Below, piece by piece: positions 17,544 to 26,052 of a stretch of DNA of 48,025 nt. The position numbers and the translations under genes are program-made. Numbering within the stretch: the first letter of the stretch is position 1; every line of letters begins with the position of its first letter. The DNA lies in the NCBI GenBank assembly GCA_002379985.1, contig DFVG01000058.1:1-48025 (forward strand), in the 5' to 3' direction. The notes under the pieces are model-generated. The model saw only the letters and a list, made by a program, of their open reading frames with translations. It did no database searches and had not been told where the DNA came from. The DNA is from Flavobacteriaceae bacterium UBA4166 (lineage in GTDB: Bacteria > Bacteroidota > Bacteroidia > Flavobacteriales > Flavobacteriaceae).

Positions 17544-17915
17544 ATGACTGCCACCTATCACATCGGGTTATTTATATTACGTGTTGCTTTTTCAGGAATG
17601 ATGCTAACGCACGGAATTCCAAAGCTTTTGAAATTAATTCAAGGAAACTTGGAATTTGGAGATCCTATCGGACTAGGAAGTACGGTTTCCTTAATTCTCA
17701 CGGTGATCGGGGAAGCCATCTGCCCCATGCTGATCATTCTAGGGTTTAAAACACGTTTGGCGGCCATCCCTACGATTATCACGATGGCAGTGGCTGCCTT
17801 TGTGGTACATGGAAGCGATCCTTTCGGAAGAAAAGAATTGGCATTGGTGTATTTCTTTGCGTTTTTAGTGATCGCTTTAACGGGTGCCGGCAGATACTCT
17901 GTAGACAGAAGATAG
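17544..17915 (+). CDS. DoxX family membrane protein
   Basis: 123 residues with four predicted membrane helices. ILRVAFSGMMLTHGIPKL in the first helix region, PMLIILGFKTRLAAIP in the middle and KELALVYFFAFLVIALTGAGRYSVDR at the end are typical of the DoxX family. These are small inner-membrane proteins, sometimes linked to redox or oxidative-stress functions, but the role here is not known. The frame is open further upstream (17487), but the ATG at 17544 (MTATYHIGLFILR) is preferred because a promoter-like element covers the upstream extension. It converges with holA across a 62-base gap holding a weak terminator-like hairpin. Confidence 0.82.
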   Translation: MTATYHIGLFILRVAFSGMMLTHGIPKLLKLIQGNLEFGDPIGLGSTVSLILTVIGEAICPMLIILGFKTRLAAIPTIITMAVAAFVVHGSDPFGRKELALVYFFAFLVIALTGAGRYSVDRR

Positions 17916-17924
17916 TCTGTAAAG

Positions 17925-17955
17925 GACTTCATTTAGATCGAAGTTTTTATTTTTT
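17925..17955 (+). terminator. Weak terminator-like hairpin after the DoxX gene
   Basis: A 5-base stem (ACTTC 17926-17930 with GAAGT 17940-17944) with a 9-base loop, followed by a T-rich tract (17944-17955). The stem is short, so the call is tentative. Confidence 0.35.
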
Positions 17956-17977
17956 CTGCGGAAAGAATAGACCTGGG

Positions 17978-18985
17978 TTACTGAAATATTCTAACCAGCA
18001 ATTCTTTCAACAGATCACCTTGGGAAACATTCGCAGCTCCTACTCCTTTGCTTTTGAGATCGGCTTGGCGAATGGCTTCAATAGCCCGACTTGCTTTTTT
18101 CATTGAAAAGTTGCGAGCCGCAATTTGGTAGTCCTTGACGAAATACGGACTCACACCCAGTGCTTTTGCTGCATTAGATTTGTCTGATAAAGCGTGATAG
18201 TTTAGCAGTTTACTGAAGAAACTATACAGCAACGCTACGGTCATCACCATGGGATGGTTCTTGGGGTTTTGCCCGAAATATTGCACGATGGCAAAGGCCT
18301 TTTTCATATCGCGTTCCCCGATCGCATTCTGTAATTCAAAATTATTAAAGTCTTTACTAATCCCAATATTTTCTTGGATAAGTTCTGGCGTTATTTGTGC
18401 GCCAGGCTTCATAATGAGCTGTAATTTTTCTAGTTCATTATTGATCTTCCCCAAGTCATTTCCTAAGAATTCAACCAGCATTTGTGAGGCTTTAGGTGTT
18501 ACGGTATAGCCTCTACCGGCCAAAACCCTCCGAATCCAATCGGGAACCTTATCGTCGTAAAGTTTTTTACTTTCGAACAATACACCGCCGTATTTTTTAA
18601 TATTCTTAGATAATTTCTTCCGAGCATCCAGTTTCTTGTATTTATAACACATTACAAGAACAGTAGAAGTTTGCGGCGCTTCCGCATAAGGAGCCAAGTT
18701 TTCTATCGTTCGAGATAGGTCCTGCGCTTCTTTGACGATCACCACTTGTCGCTCTGCCATCATCGGGTAGCGTTTCGACTGACTCACAATGTCGTCGATA
18801 CTTACATCCCTTCCGTAGAGTACCATTTGATTGAATTCGCGTTCGGTTTCGTTTAATACGTTTCCTTCAATAAAAGACGAAATACCATCAATATAATAGG
18901 GTTCTTCCCCCATTAAGAAATAGATCGGTGCGATGGTTCCGCTTTGAATGTTGTTGATGATCTGCTTGACCTCGTCTAACGCCAC
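17978..18985 (-). CDS. holA: DNA polymerase III subunit delta
   Basis: 335 residues. The N-terminal PIYFLMGEEPYYIDGI, the central SKRYPMMAERQVVIVKEAQDL and LAPYAEAPQTSTVLVM, and the C-terminal helical part (LYSFFSKLLNYHALS ... LKELLVRIFQ) fit the clamp-loader delta subunit. This opens the sliding clamp and loads it on primed DNA. The start codon is a GTG at 18985; an ATG just upstream is out of frame. It is divergent from the HsdR-N-like gene, with 40 bases between starts, an arrangement that is familiar in Flavobacteriaceae. The family is divergent in sequence but the overall pattern is clear. Confidence 0.9.
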   Translation of the reverse strand: MALDEVKQIINNIQSGTIAPIYFLMGEEPYYIDGISSFIEGNVLNETEREFNQMVLYGRDVSIDDIVSQSKRYPMMAERQVVIVKEAQDLSRTIENLAPYAEAPQTSTVLVMCYKYKKLDARKKLSKNIKKYGGVLFESKKLYDDKVPDWIRRVLAGRGYTVTPKASQMLVEFLGNDLGKINNELEKLQLIMKPGAQITPELIQENIGISKDFNNFELQNAIGERDMKKAFAIVQYFGQNPKNHPMVMTVALLYSFFSKLLNYHALSDKSNAAKALGVSPYFVKDYQIAARNFSMKKASRAIEAIRQADLKSKGVGAANVSQGDLLKELLVRIFQ

Positions 18986-18999
18986 ATGGTTTTATTTAG

Positions 19000-19007
19000 T
19001 AGATTTG
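19000..19007 (+). promoter_or_regulatory. -7 box of the HsdR-N-like gene
   Basis: TAGATTTG is an exact TAnnTTTG match 18 bases before the ATG at 19026. This supports that ATG over the longer open frame that starts at 18948, which would overlap the start of holA. Confidence 0.45.
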
Positions 19008-19025
19008 ATATTCATAATCCGGTCT

Positions 19026-19481
19026 ATGCAATCGCTTTCATTTCCGAACTACTCCTTCCGCATCAAAAATAAAGAAAACAAAACGTTGATCTTTGATGTG
19101 GTACGGAAAAATTTCATGGTGCTAACCCCTGAAGAATGGGTACGGCAGCATGTAGTACAATTTCTTCTGAAAGAGCAGGAAATTCCTTTATCACACATCA
19201 ATGTCGAAAAGCAATTAACGGTGCACCAAACCACGAAACGATATGATGTCGTTGTCTTCAACAAAGATGGAAGCATTTACCTGATCGTGGAGTGTAAAGC
19301 CCCGCACATCCCTATCTCGCAAGATACCTTCGACCAGATTGCTCGATACAACCTTGTGACACAGGCCAACTATTTGATGGTCACCAATGGGCTGGCTCAT
19401 TATTTTTGTCAATTGGATTATGAAAATGAACGCTACATTTTTTTAGAAAACCTTCCTAAACGCAGTATTCATGAAGCTTAA
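19026..19481 (+). CDS. Solitary type I restriction enzyme R N-terminal domain protein (PD-(D/E)xK type)
   Basis: 151 residues consisting of little more than one HsdR N-terminal-like (HSDR_N_2) domain. The nuclease core can be read as TKRYDVVVF (Asp) followed by IYLIVECKAP (ExK), preceded by a helix with LTPEEWVRQHVVQFLL and followed by QIARYNLVTQANYLMVTNG. So the catalytic D...ExK set looks intact. There is no helicase, specificity or methylase gene nearby, so it is not part of a classical restriction system. It overlaps the next gene by 11 bases and is divergent from holA. Its role is unknown; a house-keeping DNA repair or processing task is only a guess from its neighbour. Confidence 0.82.
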   Translation: MQSLSFPNYSFRIKNKENKTLIFDVVRKNFMVLTPEEWVRQHVVQFLLKEQEIPLSHINVEKQLTVHQTTKRYDVVVFNKDGSIYLIVECKAPHIPISQDTFDQIARYNLVTQANYLMVTNGLAHYFCQLDYENERYIFLENLPKRSIHEA

Positions 19482-20337
19482 CTATCTGTACATAGCAAGT
19501 TGCCTGTTCCTGATTTTGAGTTGTCAACAAAAAAAATCGTCATCTCCATTAACCGAAAACGGTTCCATAATTCAAGACAGTTTAGAAACCAATCTCTTGC
19601 CAAATGCTGTTCAATTTCAGGTATACCTACCTCCCAGCTATGCAACGTCCAAGGCGAATTACCCCATAATCTATTTACTGCACGGTCATGGAGGGGATCA
19701 CCAAGATTGGTTTCAAGAGGAAGAAGGTGATGTTGCGCGCTTGTTAGACTCCTTGATCCAGAATGAAGTCATTCCCCCACTGATCGCAACCACCATCAAC
19801 GCCGGAAACTCTTGGTATGTTAATAGAGACGATATACAGATGGAAGATTTTTATCTTTCAGAATTCATGCCCTTCCTTGAAAAAGAATTTCGCATCGACA
19901 CCAATCAACGTATCATCGCCGGAAATTCTGCTGGAGGATACGGGGCGCTACGTTTTTCACTGCAACAACCCGAAACCTTTCAACAGGTAATTTTATTGAG
20001 TCCGGCTGCTTACGAACCGTTGCCTCCACCCATCAGTTCTTCTCGAAAAGTGAACGCTTTTGCCAAAGACAGTGTTTTTAGCGATTCTATCTGGAGCGAT
20101 TATTCATATACCCGTCGCTGGAGCGCACTTCAGAATTCAAAAAAGCCTCCTTTCTATTTCTTATCAGTGGGCGATGATGATGTGTTCAATATTGTTCCTG
20201 TAGTAACACAGCTACAACAGCAAATGCTTCAGGACAGCATCCCAAATGAATTGAGAATCTCTGACGGCGGTCACGACTGGAAATGCTGGCAGTTTCACAC
20301 GGCGGACGCCTTGAGTGCCATCTTCAGAAAAAAATAA
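19471..20337 (+). CDS. Esterase lipoprotein, alpha/beta-hydrolase (esterase D-like) family
   Basis: 288 residues. The N-terminal signal ends in a lipobox (LILSC, Cys18), so it is probably a lipoprotein facing the periplasm or the outer surface. The hydrolase has an oxyanion region YLLHGHGGDHQDW, a nucleophile elbow GNSAGG (Ser153), an acid in SVGDDDVFN and a His in DGGHDW. This is the putative-esterase family that includes EstD, feruloyl esterase-like and mycolyl transferase-like enzymes. It should cleave an ester; the substrate is unknown. The start overlaps the previous gene by 11 bases, so the two are coupled. It converges with the next gene over a 5-base gap. Confidence 0.85.
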   Translation: MKLNYLYIASCLFLILSCQQKKSSSPLTENGSIIQDSLETNLLPNAVQFQVYLPPSYATSKANYPIIYLLHGHGGDHQDWFQEEEGDVARLLDSLIQNEVIPPLIATTINAGNSWYVNRDDIQMEDFYLSEFMPFLEKEFRIDTNQRIIAGNSAGGYGALRFSLQQPETFQQVILLSPAAYEPLPPPISSSRKVNAFAKDSVFSDSIWSDYSYTRRWSALQNSKKPPFYFLSVGDDDVFNIVPVVTQLQQQMLQDSIPNELRISDGGHDWKCWQFHTADALSAIFRKK

Positions 20338-20342
20338 CGGAC

Positions 20343-21164
20343 TTATCGCGATACAGATTCAGCGCCTTCTGGTTTAGCAAAAACAGAAGCTTCCAAAGGC
20401 GTGGCGGTGACCGCTATATTCTTAAAGACAAGGTCATTTCGTTCGCTTGTAGGTTGATTGTTCTCAACCTCATACCACGTTAATTTCTCCGGAAGTAGGA
20501 GTCCGTTTACCTCTTTCCAACGGTCGTACTTTATAAAATGCCAGTCGGAACTCTTTTCACCCGAACGATAAGTTACCGTATACCCTAACCATTGCATGGT
20601 ATGATCTTCCGGGTTTGTATAGAGTTTGTATTCGTCTTCCGGAGAAACTCCCGTACCGGAATCGTAAGATATTTTAACAACATCATAAGTGGTTCCATCT
20701 AAAGTTTCCTGAGGCAAGATTTCATATGCTATTCCGGGGTCGGCCAACACATAGGGCATGGCATAAAAATAGAACATCAGGTTGTAATAAAAATGCGCAT
20801 TGCCTTGGTATGCATCTTCTTCATTCTCTAAAAGCCAAACCGTGCTGCCATCGTACCCCATGGACCAATCTTTATGTTCGATCTTCGTTTTTCGGTCGGG
20901 CAAAGAGACAGTATGGATCTCGGTTCCGGAGCGTCCTTTAAACTCAAAACACAAATTCTTCATTTGATTCCATGTTTGTGCACCGCCATGGGCCGCCAAT
21001 ACGCTGTTTATTTCTGAAGGGATATTTACTTCTGCGTCTTTTTCTTCGGAAGAAATATTGGTTTCAATGTCAGCATCCTCTGCGTTCTTCTCCTTATCTT
21101 GCTTACATGCATTGAACGAGAGAATCGCTAGGCTTACTAGGAAATAAGAGGCATATTTTTTCAT
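20343..21164 (-). CDS. Hypothetical lipoprotein (DUF6503-like)
   Basis: 273 residues. Signal with lipobox SFNAC (Cys20), then an acidic linker (EKNAEDADIETNISSEEKDA). The folded part begins with INSVLAAHGGAQTWNQMKNLCFEFKG and contains repeated antiparallel strand patterns (KTKIEHKDWSMGYDGSTVWL, YDVVKISYDSGTGVSPEDEY). This matches the general look of flavobacterial DUF6503 proteins, which have a LolA/LolB-like or outer-membrane lipoprotein-sorting type fold. I cannot name a function. It starts 8 bases after the T9SS protein gene, so both are probably in one transcript, and it converges with the esterase gene. Confidence 0.72.
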   Translation of the reverse strand: MKKYASYFLVSLAILSFNACKQDKEKNAEDADIETNISSEEKDAEVNIPSEINSVLAAHGGAQTWNQMKNLCFEFKGRSGTEIHTVSLPDRKTKIEHKDWSMGYDGSTVWLLENEEDAYQGNAHFYYNLMFYFYAMPYVLADPGIAYEILPQETLDGTTYDVVKISYDSGTGVSPEDEYKLYTNPEDHTMQWLGYTVTYRSGEKSSDWHFIKYDRWKEVNGLLLPEKLTWYEVENNQPTSERNDLVFKNIAVTATPLEASVFAKPEGAESVSR

Positions 21165-21172
21165 AACGTAGT

Positions 21173-22081
21173 TTATTGTTTTATAAATCGTTGTGTTTCT
21201 GAAATACCATGGCTTTGGATTTGCACGAAATACATACCGGAAGCTAATTCGCTCACCGAAAGCGTTGGTCGGTTTCCTTCTAACCGACTTACACGAAGTG
21301 TTTTGCCTTGCATGTTGAGAATAGTTACCGAAGCGGAACGATGACCTTCTTCCAATTGAAAGGTCAACTTATCGTGAACGATAGTCGTTTCAAGCCACGG
21401 ACGAACCGTAGCGACTTCTGCTACCCCAAAGGTTCCATCGGTACTGATCTCAAAAGAGAACAGTTCATAATCACACCCTATTTGCTCAGGATCCATACGC
21501 CCATAAATAAGTTGCGGATTACTTTCATTTTGATAAGTTTCTGGCTCTACAATAGCATTATCATACATTTCAGCATCCTCTTGAGACCGATAATAACTAA
21601 ATTGAAACAAAAAAGGATCTTGGTCTCCCAATACGGCATCTTCATTGACCGTAAGATCAAAGATCGCACGACCGTTGCCATCGCCTTCAACGATCTCCAC
21701 ATCTACCGGTGGATTTACCACTTCAGGAATCAAGGGCACAATGATCTGAAAAGAAACCACTTCCCATCCTTGTCCGTTTGTACTTTGGAGTCGGGCGAAA
21801 ATCAACTGCGGATTAGCCGTATTCGTGAAGTTTTCAGGGTTAGGAAACGCATTGTTGTTGCCCAGCGCATCTCCGGAGGTGGGATGATAACTCACCACTA
21901 CATTCGATTGCCCATTGATGATCTGTTTTTCGGTTTCGGTAAGATCAAAGACTTCAATCTGGTCGCCGGGATTGTTCACATCACACTCAATGAGGTCATC
22001 AGGAATCCCTGCCACCACCTGAGCAGACAGTTGTAGAGACATTCCAAAAACAAAGAGTATAAAAAGTAATTTCTGTTTCAT
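21173..22081 (-). CDS. Secreted protein with T9SS type A sorting domain
   Basis: 302 residues. The start is placed at the ATG at 22081 (MKQKLLFILFVFGMSLQLSAQ), which gives a standard signal peptide and is preceded by a -7 box. The frame is open 20 codons further but would enter the divergent gene. The middle part has two imperfect repeats ending NPQLIFARLQS and NPQLIYGRMDPEQ; similar repeat modules are common in flavobacterial surface proteins with gliding or adhesion-like architecture. The C-terminus (about 230-302) is a T9SS sorting domain with LNMQGKTLRVSRLEG, ELASGMYFVQIQS and a final RFIKQ. It is exported by the type IX system; its function is unknown. It is co-directional with the lipoprotein gene downstream. 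Confidence 0.8.
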   Translation of the reverse strand: MKQKLLFILFVFGMSLQLSAQVVAGIPDDLIECDVNNPGDQIEVFDLTETEKQIINGQSNVVVSYHPTSGDALGNNNAFPNPENFTNTANPQLIFARLQSTNGQGWEVVSFQIIVPLIPEVVNPPVDVEIVEGDGNGRAIFDLTVNEDAVLGDQDPFLFQFSYYRSQEDAEMYDNAIVEPETYQNESNPQLIYGRMDPEQIGCDYELFSFEISTDGTFGVAEVATVRPWLETTIVHDKLTFQLEEGHRSASVTILNMQGKTLRVSRLEGNRPTLSVSELASGMYFVQIQSHGISETQRFIKQ

Positions 22082-22095
22082 TGTATCATTTTTTT

Positions 22096-22103
22096 CAAAA
22101 GTA
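22096..22103 (-). promoter_or_regulatory. -7 box of the T9SS protein/lipoprotein unit
   Basis: The minus strand reads TACTTTTG, an exact TAnnTTTG, 14 bases before the ATG at 22081. A TTG is present upstream, but the gap (14 bases) is shorter than usual. Confidence 0.45.
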
Positions 22104-22122
22104 AAGATTATAATTTTCAAAG

Positions 22123-22130
22123 TATCTTTG
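22123..22130 (+). promoter_or_regulatory. -7 box of the trmH-like gene, leaving almost no leader
   Basis: TATCTTTG is an exact TAnnTTTG and ends only 4 bases before the ATG at 22135. If it is used, transcription would begin at or next to the start codon. It shares the 53-base divergent gap with the promoter of the T9SS gene. Confidence 0.5.
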
Positions 22131-22134
22131 CGAT

Positions 22135-22938
22135 ATGCCAAAATTTCTTAGCAGCCTACAAAATCCGTTGATCAAGCAATACCAATTGCTTCAGGAAAAA
22201 TCGAAAGAGCGACGCAAACAGCAATTGTTTCCAATTGAAGGGCAACGAGAAATTGCGCTGGCACTGGAAGGAGGGTATCGGCTCCATACCCTCTTGATAC
22301 AACCGGAGATCACTTCCGAAGCTTGGCTTCAAAACCTACAACCACAACTATCTGAAATAGAACAAATACATCTTAGTACAGAAGTTTATGAGAAACTGGC
22401 CTATCGGGGTTCTACAGAAGGCGTGTTAGCCTTGGCGCATCAAAAAGACCATGCCCTGTCGCAACTCTCTCTGGAGCATAAAAACCCCTTAATATTAGTA
22501 GCGGAAGCGCCAGAAAAACCCGGGAATATTGGTGCCTTACTTCGTACTGCTGATGCCGCAAATGTTGATGTTGTGATCATTGCAAATCCTAAAACCGACC
22601 TGTACAATCCAAATATCATTCGCAGTAGCGTGGGGTGCGTATTCACACAATCGATTGCTCTGGGAAGCACCTCAGAAATCATTGCGTGGCTGCAGCAACA
22701 AGATATCGCCATCTATGCTGCCACCCTACAAAACGCCGTCCCCTACCATATGCAAAATTATCACAAAGCAACAGCAATAGTTGTAGGAACGGAAGCTTCT
22801 GGTTTAACCGAACCATGGCGTGTTGCGAGCACTCAAAATATTATGATCCCGATGCAGGGCTTCATCGATTCTATGAATGTTTCAGTAGCCGCGGGAATTC
22901 TTATCTTTGAAGCGAAACGACAACGCAATTTCGAATGA
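22135..22938 (+). CDS. TrmH/SpoU family RNA 2'-O-methyltransferase
   Basis: 267 residues of the SPOUT class. The N-terminal part (LQNPLIKQYQLLQEKSKERRKQQ) is the usual substrate-binding domain; the C-terminal part holds motif 1 (NIGALLRTADA), NIIRSSVG, motif 2 (VVGTEASGL) and motif 3 (IPMQGFIDSMNVSVAAGI), which form the knotted SAM-binding site. The catalytic Arg and Asn positions appear present. It should methylate a ribose in rRNA or tRNA; which nucleotide cannot be said from sequence. It overlaps the M48 protease gene by 4 bases (ATGA) and opens the long plus-strand run. Confidence 0.88.
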   Translation: MPKFLSSLQNPLIKQYQLLQEKSKERRKQQLFPIEGQREIALALEGGYRLHTLLIQPEITSEAWLQNLQPQLSEIEQIHLSTEVYEKLAYRGSTEGVLALAHQKDHALSQLSLEHKNPLILVAEAPEKPGNIGALLRTADAANVDVVIIANPKTDLYNPNIIRSSVGCVFTQSIALGSTSEIIAWLQQQDIAIYAATLQNAVPYHMQNYHKATAIVVGTEASGLTEPWRVASTQNIMIPMQGFIDSMNVSVAAGILIFEAKRQRNFE

Positions 22939-24167
22939 GTCCCGAAGCTCTTTTTTATATTTTAATCGGAATTATTATTCTAAACTTTATTTGGGATACC
23001 ACTCTAGGCATCTTGAATGCCAAACATTTTAGTGATCCGGTTCCGGAAGAATTAGAAGGCGTTTTCGACCCAGAGGAATATCAGAAGTCGCAACGGTATA
23101 AAAAGGAATCATTTCGATTCGGACTCCTACAATCGTCCCTTTCCTTACTTGTTACCTTGGCGTTTTTCTTTTTGGATGGTTTTGCTTGGGTAGACACTAT
23201 GGCTCGCGGTGTTTTTACGGACCCTGTGGGTGTGGGTTTGTTATTCTTCGGAATTATTATGTTCGCATCTGATCTGCTATTTACCCCATTTTCGTATTAC
23301 AGAACCTTTGTCATCGAAGAAAAATATGGTTTCAATAAAACCACGCCAAAAGTCTTCTTTTTAGATAAGCTGAAGGGATGGCTACTATTGGGAATTCTAG
23401 GAGGCGGAGTCTTGGCAGCGTTGATTGTGTTCTACGAGTGGGTAGGCACTTCCTTTTGGTGGTATGCGTGGGGACTTATTACGTTGATCAGTATTTTGAT
23501 GAATTTGTTTTACGCCCGACTTATAGTCCCACTCTTTAACAAACAAACTCCATTAGAGGAAGGTTCTCTTCGAAATCAAATTGAAACCTATGCACAGCAG
23601 GTAGGCTTTGAACTGAAGAATATTTTTGTGATCGATGGTTCGAAACGAAGTACCAAGGCGAATGCTTATTTTTCCGGCTTCGGAAACGAAAAAAGAATTA
23701 CCCTCTATGATACCTTGATCAACGATCTTGACGAAACTGAAATTGTGGCCGTATTGGCCCATGAGGTAGGCCATTACAAGAAAAGACATATCATTACCAA
23801 TCTTTTTGCGGGCATTCTCAGTACGGGGTTCACTCTTTGGTTGCTTTCGTTACTCATTGGAAACCCAATTCTTTCCGAAGCGCTACAGGTTTCAGAACCT
23901 TCATTCCATATTGGGTTGATCGCATTTACCATTTTATTTACGCCTATTTCGGAAATCACCGGACTTTTCATGAACATGATCTCCAGAAAATTTGAATACC
24001 AAGCCGATCGGTATGCAGCCGGAACTTATGCCGCAGCACCTTTGATCAATGCACTTAAGAAGCTTTCAAAGAATAGTTTAAGCAACTTAACACCCCATCC
24101 GGCCTTTGTGTACGTACACTATTCGCATCCTACACTGTTGCAACGCGTCCAGCATTTGAAGCGTTGA
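22935..24167 (+). CDS. M48 family metalloprotease (Ste24/CAAX prenyl protease-like)
   Basis: 410 residues with about seven membrane segments. The zinc site is VLAHEVGHYKKRH (HExxH) near residue 276, with the third ligand in FEYQADRYA (ExxxD). The N-terminal part with the DPEEYQKSQRYKKESFRFGLL motif and YRTFVIEEKYGFNKTTPK is typical of Ste24-type enzymes. In bacteria these act as integral-membrane proteases, probably in membrane protein quality control, since prenylated CAAX substrates are absent. Its ATG overlaps the TGA of the preceding methylase by 4 bases, so translation is coupled. Confidence 0.9.
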   Translation: MSPEALFYILIGIIILNFIWDTTLGILNAKHFSDPVPEELEGVFDPEEYQKSQRYKKESFRFGLLQSSLSLLVTLAFFFLDGFAWVDTMARGVFTDPVGVGLLFFGIIMFASDLLFTPFSYYRTFVIEEKYGFNKTTPKVFFLDKLKGWLLLGILGGGVLAALIVFYEWVGTSFWWYAWGLITLISILMNLFYARLIVPLFNKQTPLEEGSLRNQIETYAQQVGFELKNIFVIDGSKRSTKANAYFSGFGNEKRITLYDTLINDLDETEIVAVLAHEVGHYKKRHIITNLFAGILSTGFTLWLLSLLIGNPILSEALQVSEPSFHIGLIAFTILFTPISEITGLFMNMISRKFEYQADRYAAGTYAAAPLINALKKLSKNSLSNLTPHPAFVYVHYSHPTLLQRVQHLKR

Positions 24168-24205
24168 TCGCTAGCCATCCTATTTGAAATACGTATTTTA
24201 GTAGC

Positions 24206-25948
24206 ATGAAACATCTGCCTTCACTTCTACTTGGTATTCTCGTATTCTTTGCTTTTATAGAGGTACATGCGCAAGTGACCGATTCTATCTCAAAAGAGAT
24301 GGGATTACCTTCTAAAGACAGTGTAGTCAACCAGCGAGATGAATTTTACCCCAACCCTTTAAGCGACTACAACGAGGCGTATTACGTGGTCAACAGATTA
24401 AACGATCAAATAGGATTGCCGCCAACGCGATTCAATCTTCGCACGCCACAAGCGGCCTTAGAGCATTTCGTGTTGAGCGCTCGCAATAATAATTTTCAAG
24501 ATGCGATCCACGCGATGAACTTCAACTTGATGCCAAAAACCCTGACGGAAGAAGACGCCATTACCTTAGCGAAGAAGTTATATTTTGTGATCAACCAGCG
24601 CGCCAATATCAACTGGGATGCGCTTTCAGACCGACCGGATGGACAAGTAGACATAAGCACCACCACCAACCAAGCGATTGCCGGAAAACCCAGAAGAAGT
24701 GTCGTCTTTGGCGAAGTAGCTTTAGGAGACCGTGATATTGTGTTTCGTGTGCAACGTATACGCTATAAAGAATACGGTGCCTTGTGGTTGATCTCTGCAA
24801 ACACCGTTGACAATATTGAGCCTTTATATCAAGAGTACGGACCTCGAAAATTAGATCTAATGATGCCCGAATGGGCGCGAATTACCTTTTTAGGAATTCC
24901 GGTTTGGAAAGTGGCAGGAACGCTTGTATTACTGCTTCTCGCTTATTTCTTCGGAAGGCTGCTGACGTACATTTTCAGAAAGATTTTTCATCGCTCCAAA
25001 AAAATATGGATCAATCATATTGCTAACAAACTGGCGCGTCCTGCAGGTTTGCTCTTTGGAACCTTATTTTTTTACGTAACGCTAGACCAATTAATATCTC
25101 TTTCAGGAGGTCTGGCCAGTGTGGTTTACACCAGTTTGATCGTTTTAATGATCGCTTCGGTAACGTGGTTTGTCACCAGCTTTGTAGATTATCTGATGAC
25201 CTATATTGCAGAAAATAAAATTGGTGATGTTTCCGAAGAAGAAAATGAAGAAGCCCGAAAAATGCTCACCTATATTTCAGTGGCAAGAAGGGTGGTAACC
25301 TTTGCTATTGTGGTGATTGGCGGCTACATTATCATTTCACAGTTTAGAGCGTTGGAGAAAGTAGGCATCTCGTTACTGGCTTCCGCGGGAGTGGTTACGG
25401 TTATTTTAGGGATCGCTGCGCAGAATACCTTAGGGAATATTTTTGCCGGACTTCAAATTGCCATCACCCGGCCGTTACGCGTGGGCGACACGGTGATCAT
25501 TAAAGACGAATGGGGCCATGTGGAAGAAATAGGATTTACGTACCTCGTGGTGCGTACGTGGGATTTACGCCGACTCGTTATTCCGTTGAAATGGGTCATT
25601 TCTAATATCTTCGAAAATTGGTCGATGACAAGTTCCCATCAAATTAGACCCATTATCATTCATGCTGATTATCGCGTGGATGTTCCGAGAGTCCGCAAAA
25701 AGTTCGAAGAACTTCTAGAAGCTTCCGAAGACTGGGATCAAGAGAGTCCGCCGGTACTCCAAGTAGTTGACACCAACGAAAAGTCTATTCAGTTGCGAGC
25801 GCTTTGTAGTGCGAAAGATGTGAATTCGGCTTGGAACCTCCACTGTGAACTCAGAGAGGCGTTGGTGGCCTACATTTGTGAACTGGAAGACGGCACCTAT
25901 CTCACGCGTGAACGCATCGACTTACAATCCAATTCCGAAGCAAAATAA
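24206..25948 (+). CDS. MscS-type mechanosensitive ion channel with a large periplasmic N-terminal domain
   Basis: 580 residues. A signal peptide (1-23) is followed by about 200 soluble residues (FVLSARNNNFQDAIHAM ... ISTTTNQAIAGKPRRS), then membrane helices near 225-255, 275-300, 305-335 and 365-385. The pore helix and the MscS beta domain follow from about 390 (LLASAGVVTVILGIAAQNTLG, PLRVGDTVIIKDEWGHVEEI, VIPLKWVISNIFENWS). It should open on membrane tension during osmotic downshift. The exported N-domain, common in Bacteroidota, may sense something outside the membrane; that is inference. It starts 38 bases after the protease gene. Confidence 0.9.
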   Translation: MKHLPSLLLGILVFFAFIEVHAQVTDSISKEMGLPSKDSVVNQRDEFYPNPLSDYNEAYYVVNRLNDQIGLPPTRFNLRTPQAALEHFVLSARNNNFQDAIHAMNFNLMPKTLTEEDAITLAKKLYFVINQRANINWDALSDRPDGQVDISTTTNQAIAGKPRRSVVFGEVALGDRDIVFRVQRIRYKEYGALWLISANTVDNIEPLYQEYGPRKLDLMMPEWARITFLGIPVWKVAGTLVLLLLAYFFGRLLTYIFRKIFHRSKKIWINHIANKLARPAGLLFGTLFFYVTLDQLISLSGGLASVVYTSLIVLMIASVTWFVTSFVDYLMTYIAENKIGDVSEEENEEARKMLTYISVARRVVTFAIVVIGGYIIISQFRALEKVGISLLASAGVVTVILGIAAQNTLGNIFAGLQIAITRPLRVGDTVIIKDEWGHVEEIGFTYLVVRTWDLRRLVIPLKWVISNIFENWSMTSSHQIRPIIIHADYRVDVPRVRKKFEELLEASEDWDQESPPVLQVVDTNEKSIQLRALCSAKDVNSAWNLHCELREALVAYICELEDGTYLTRERIDLQSNSEAK

Positions 25949-26017
25949 ACCCACTACCATTGCGTTATTAGCACCCATTTATCTGAAGCCTATTCAAATT
26001 CGGGCTCACAAAATAAA

Positions 26018-26048
26018 TTGGTCAATTAAAAGGGAAATTGTACTTTTA
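26018..26048 (+). promoter_or_regulatory. Promoter of the RelA/SpoT gene
   Basis: TTG at 26018-26020, 20 bases of spacer and TACTTTTA at 26041-26048 (one base off TAnnTTTG). The box ends 4 bases before the ATG at 26053. The TTG lies in a small inverted repeat (AATTG, 2 bases, CAATT). Confidence 0.5.
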
Positions 26049-26052
26049 ATCT

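Noticed and set aside
19026..19481. A type I restriction-modification system
   Set aside because: Only an HsdR N-terminal-like domain exists; no hsdM, hsdS or helicase part lies nearby.
21308..22036. Plus-strand open frame of 242 residues
   Set aside because: It is antisense to the T9SS protein gene, which has a signal peptide, a sorting domain and a promoter. The antisense product has no recognisable domain and an odd composition.
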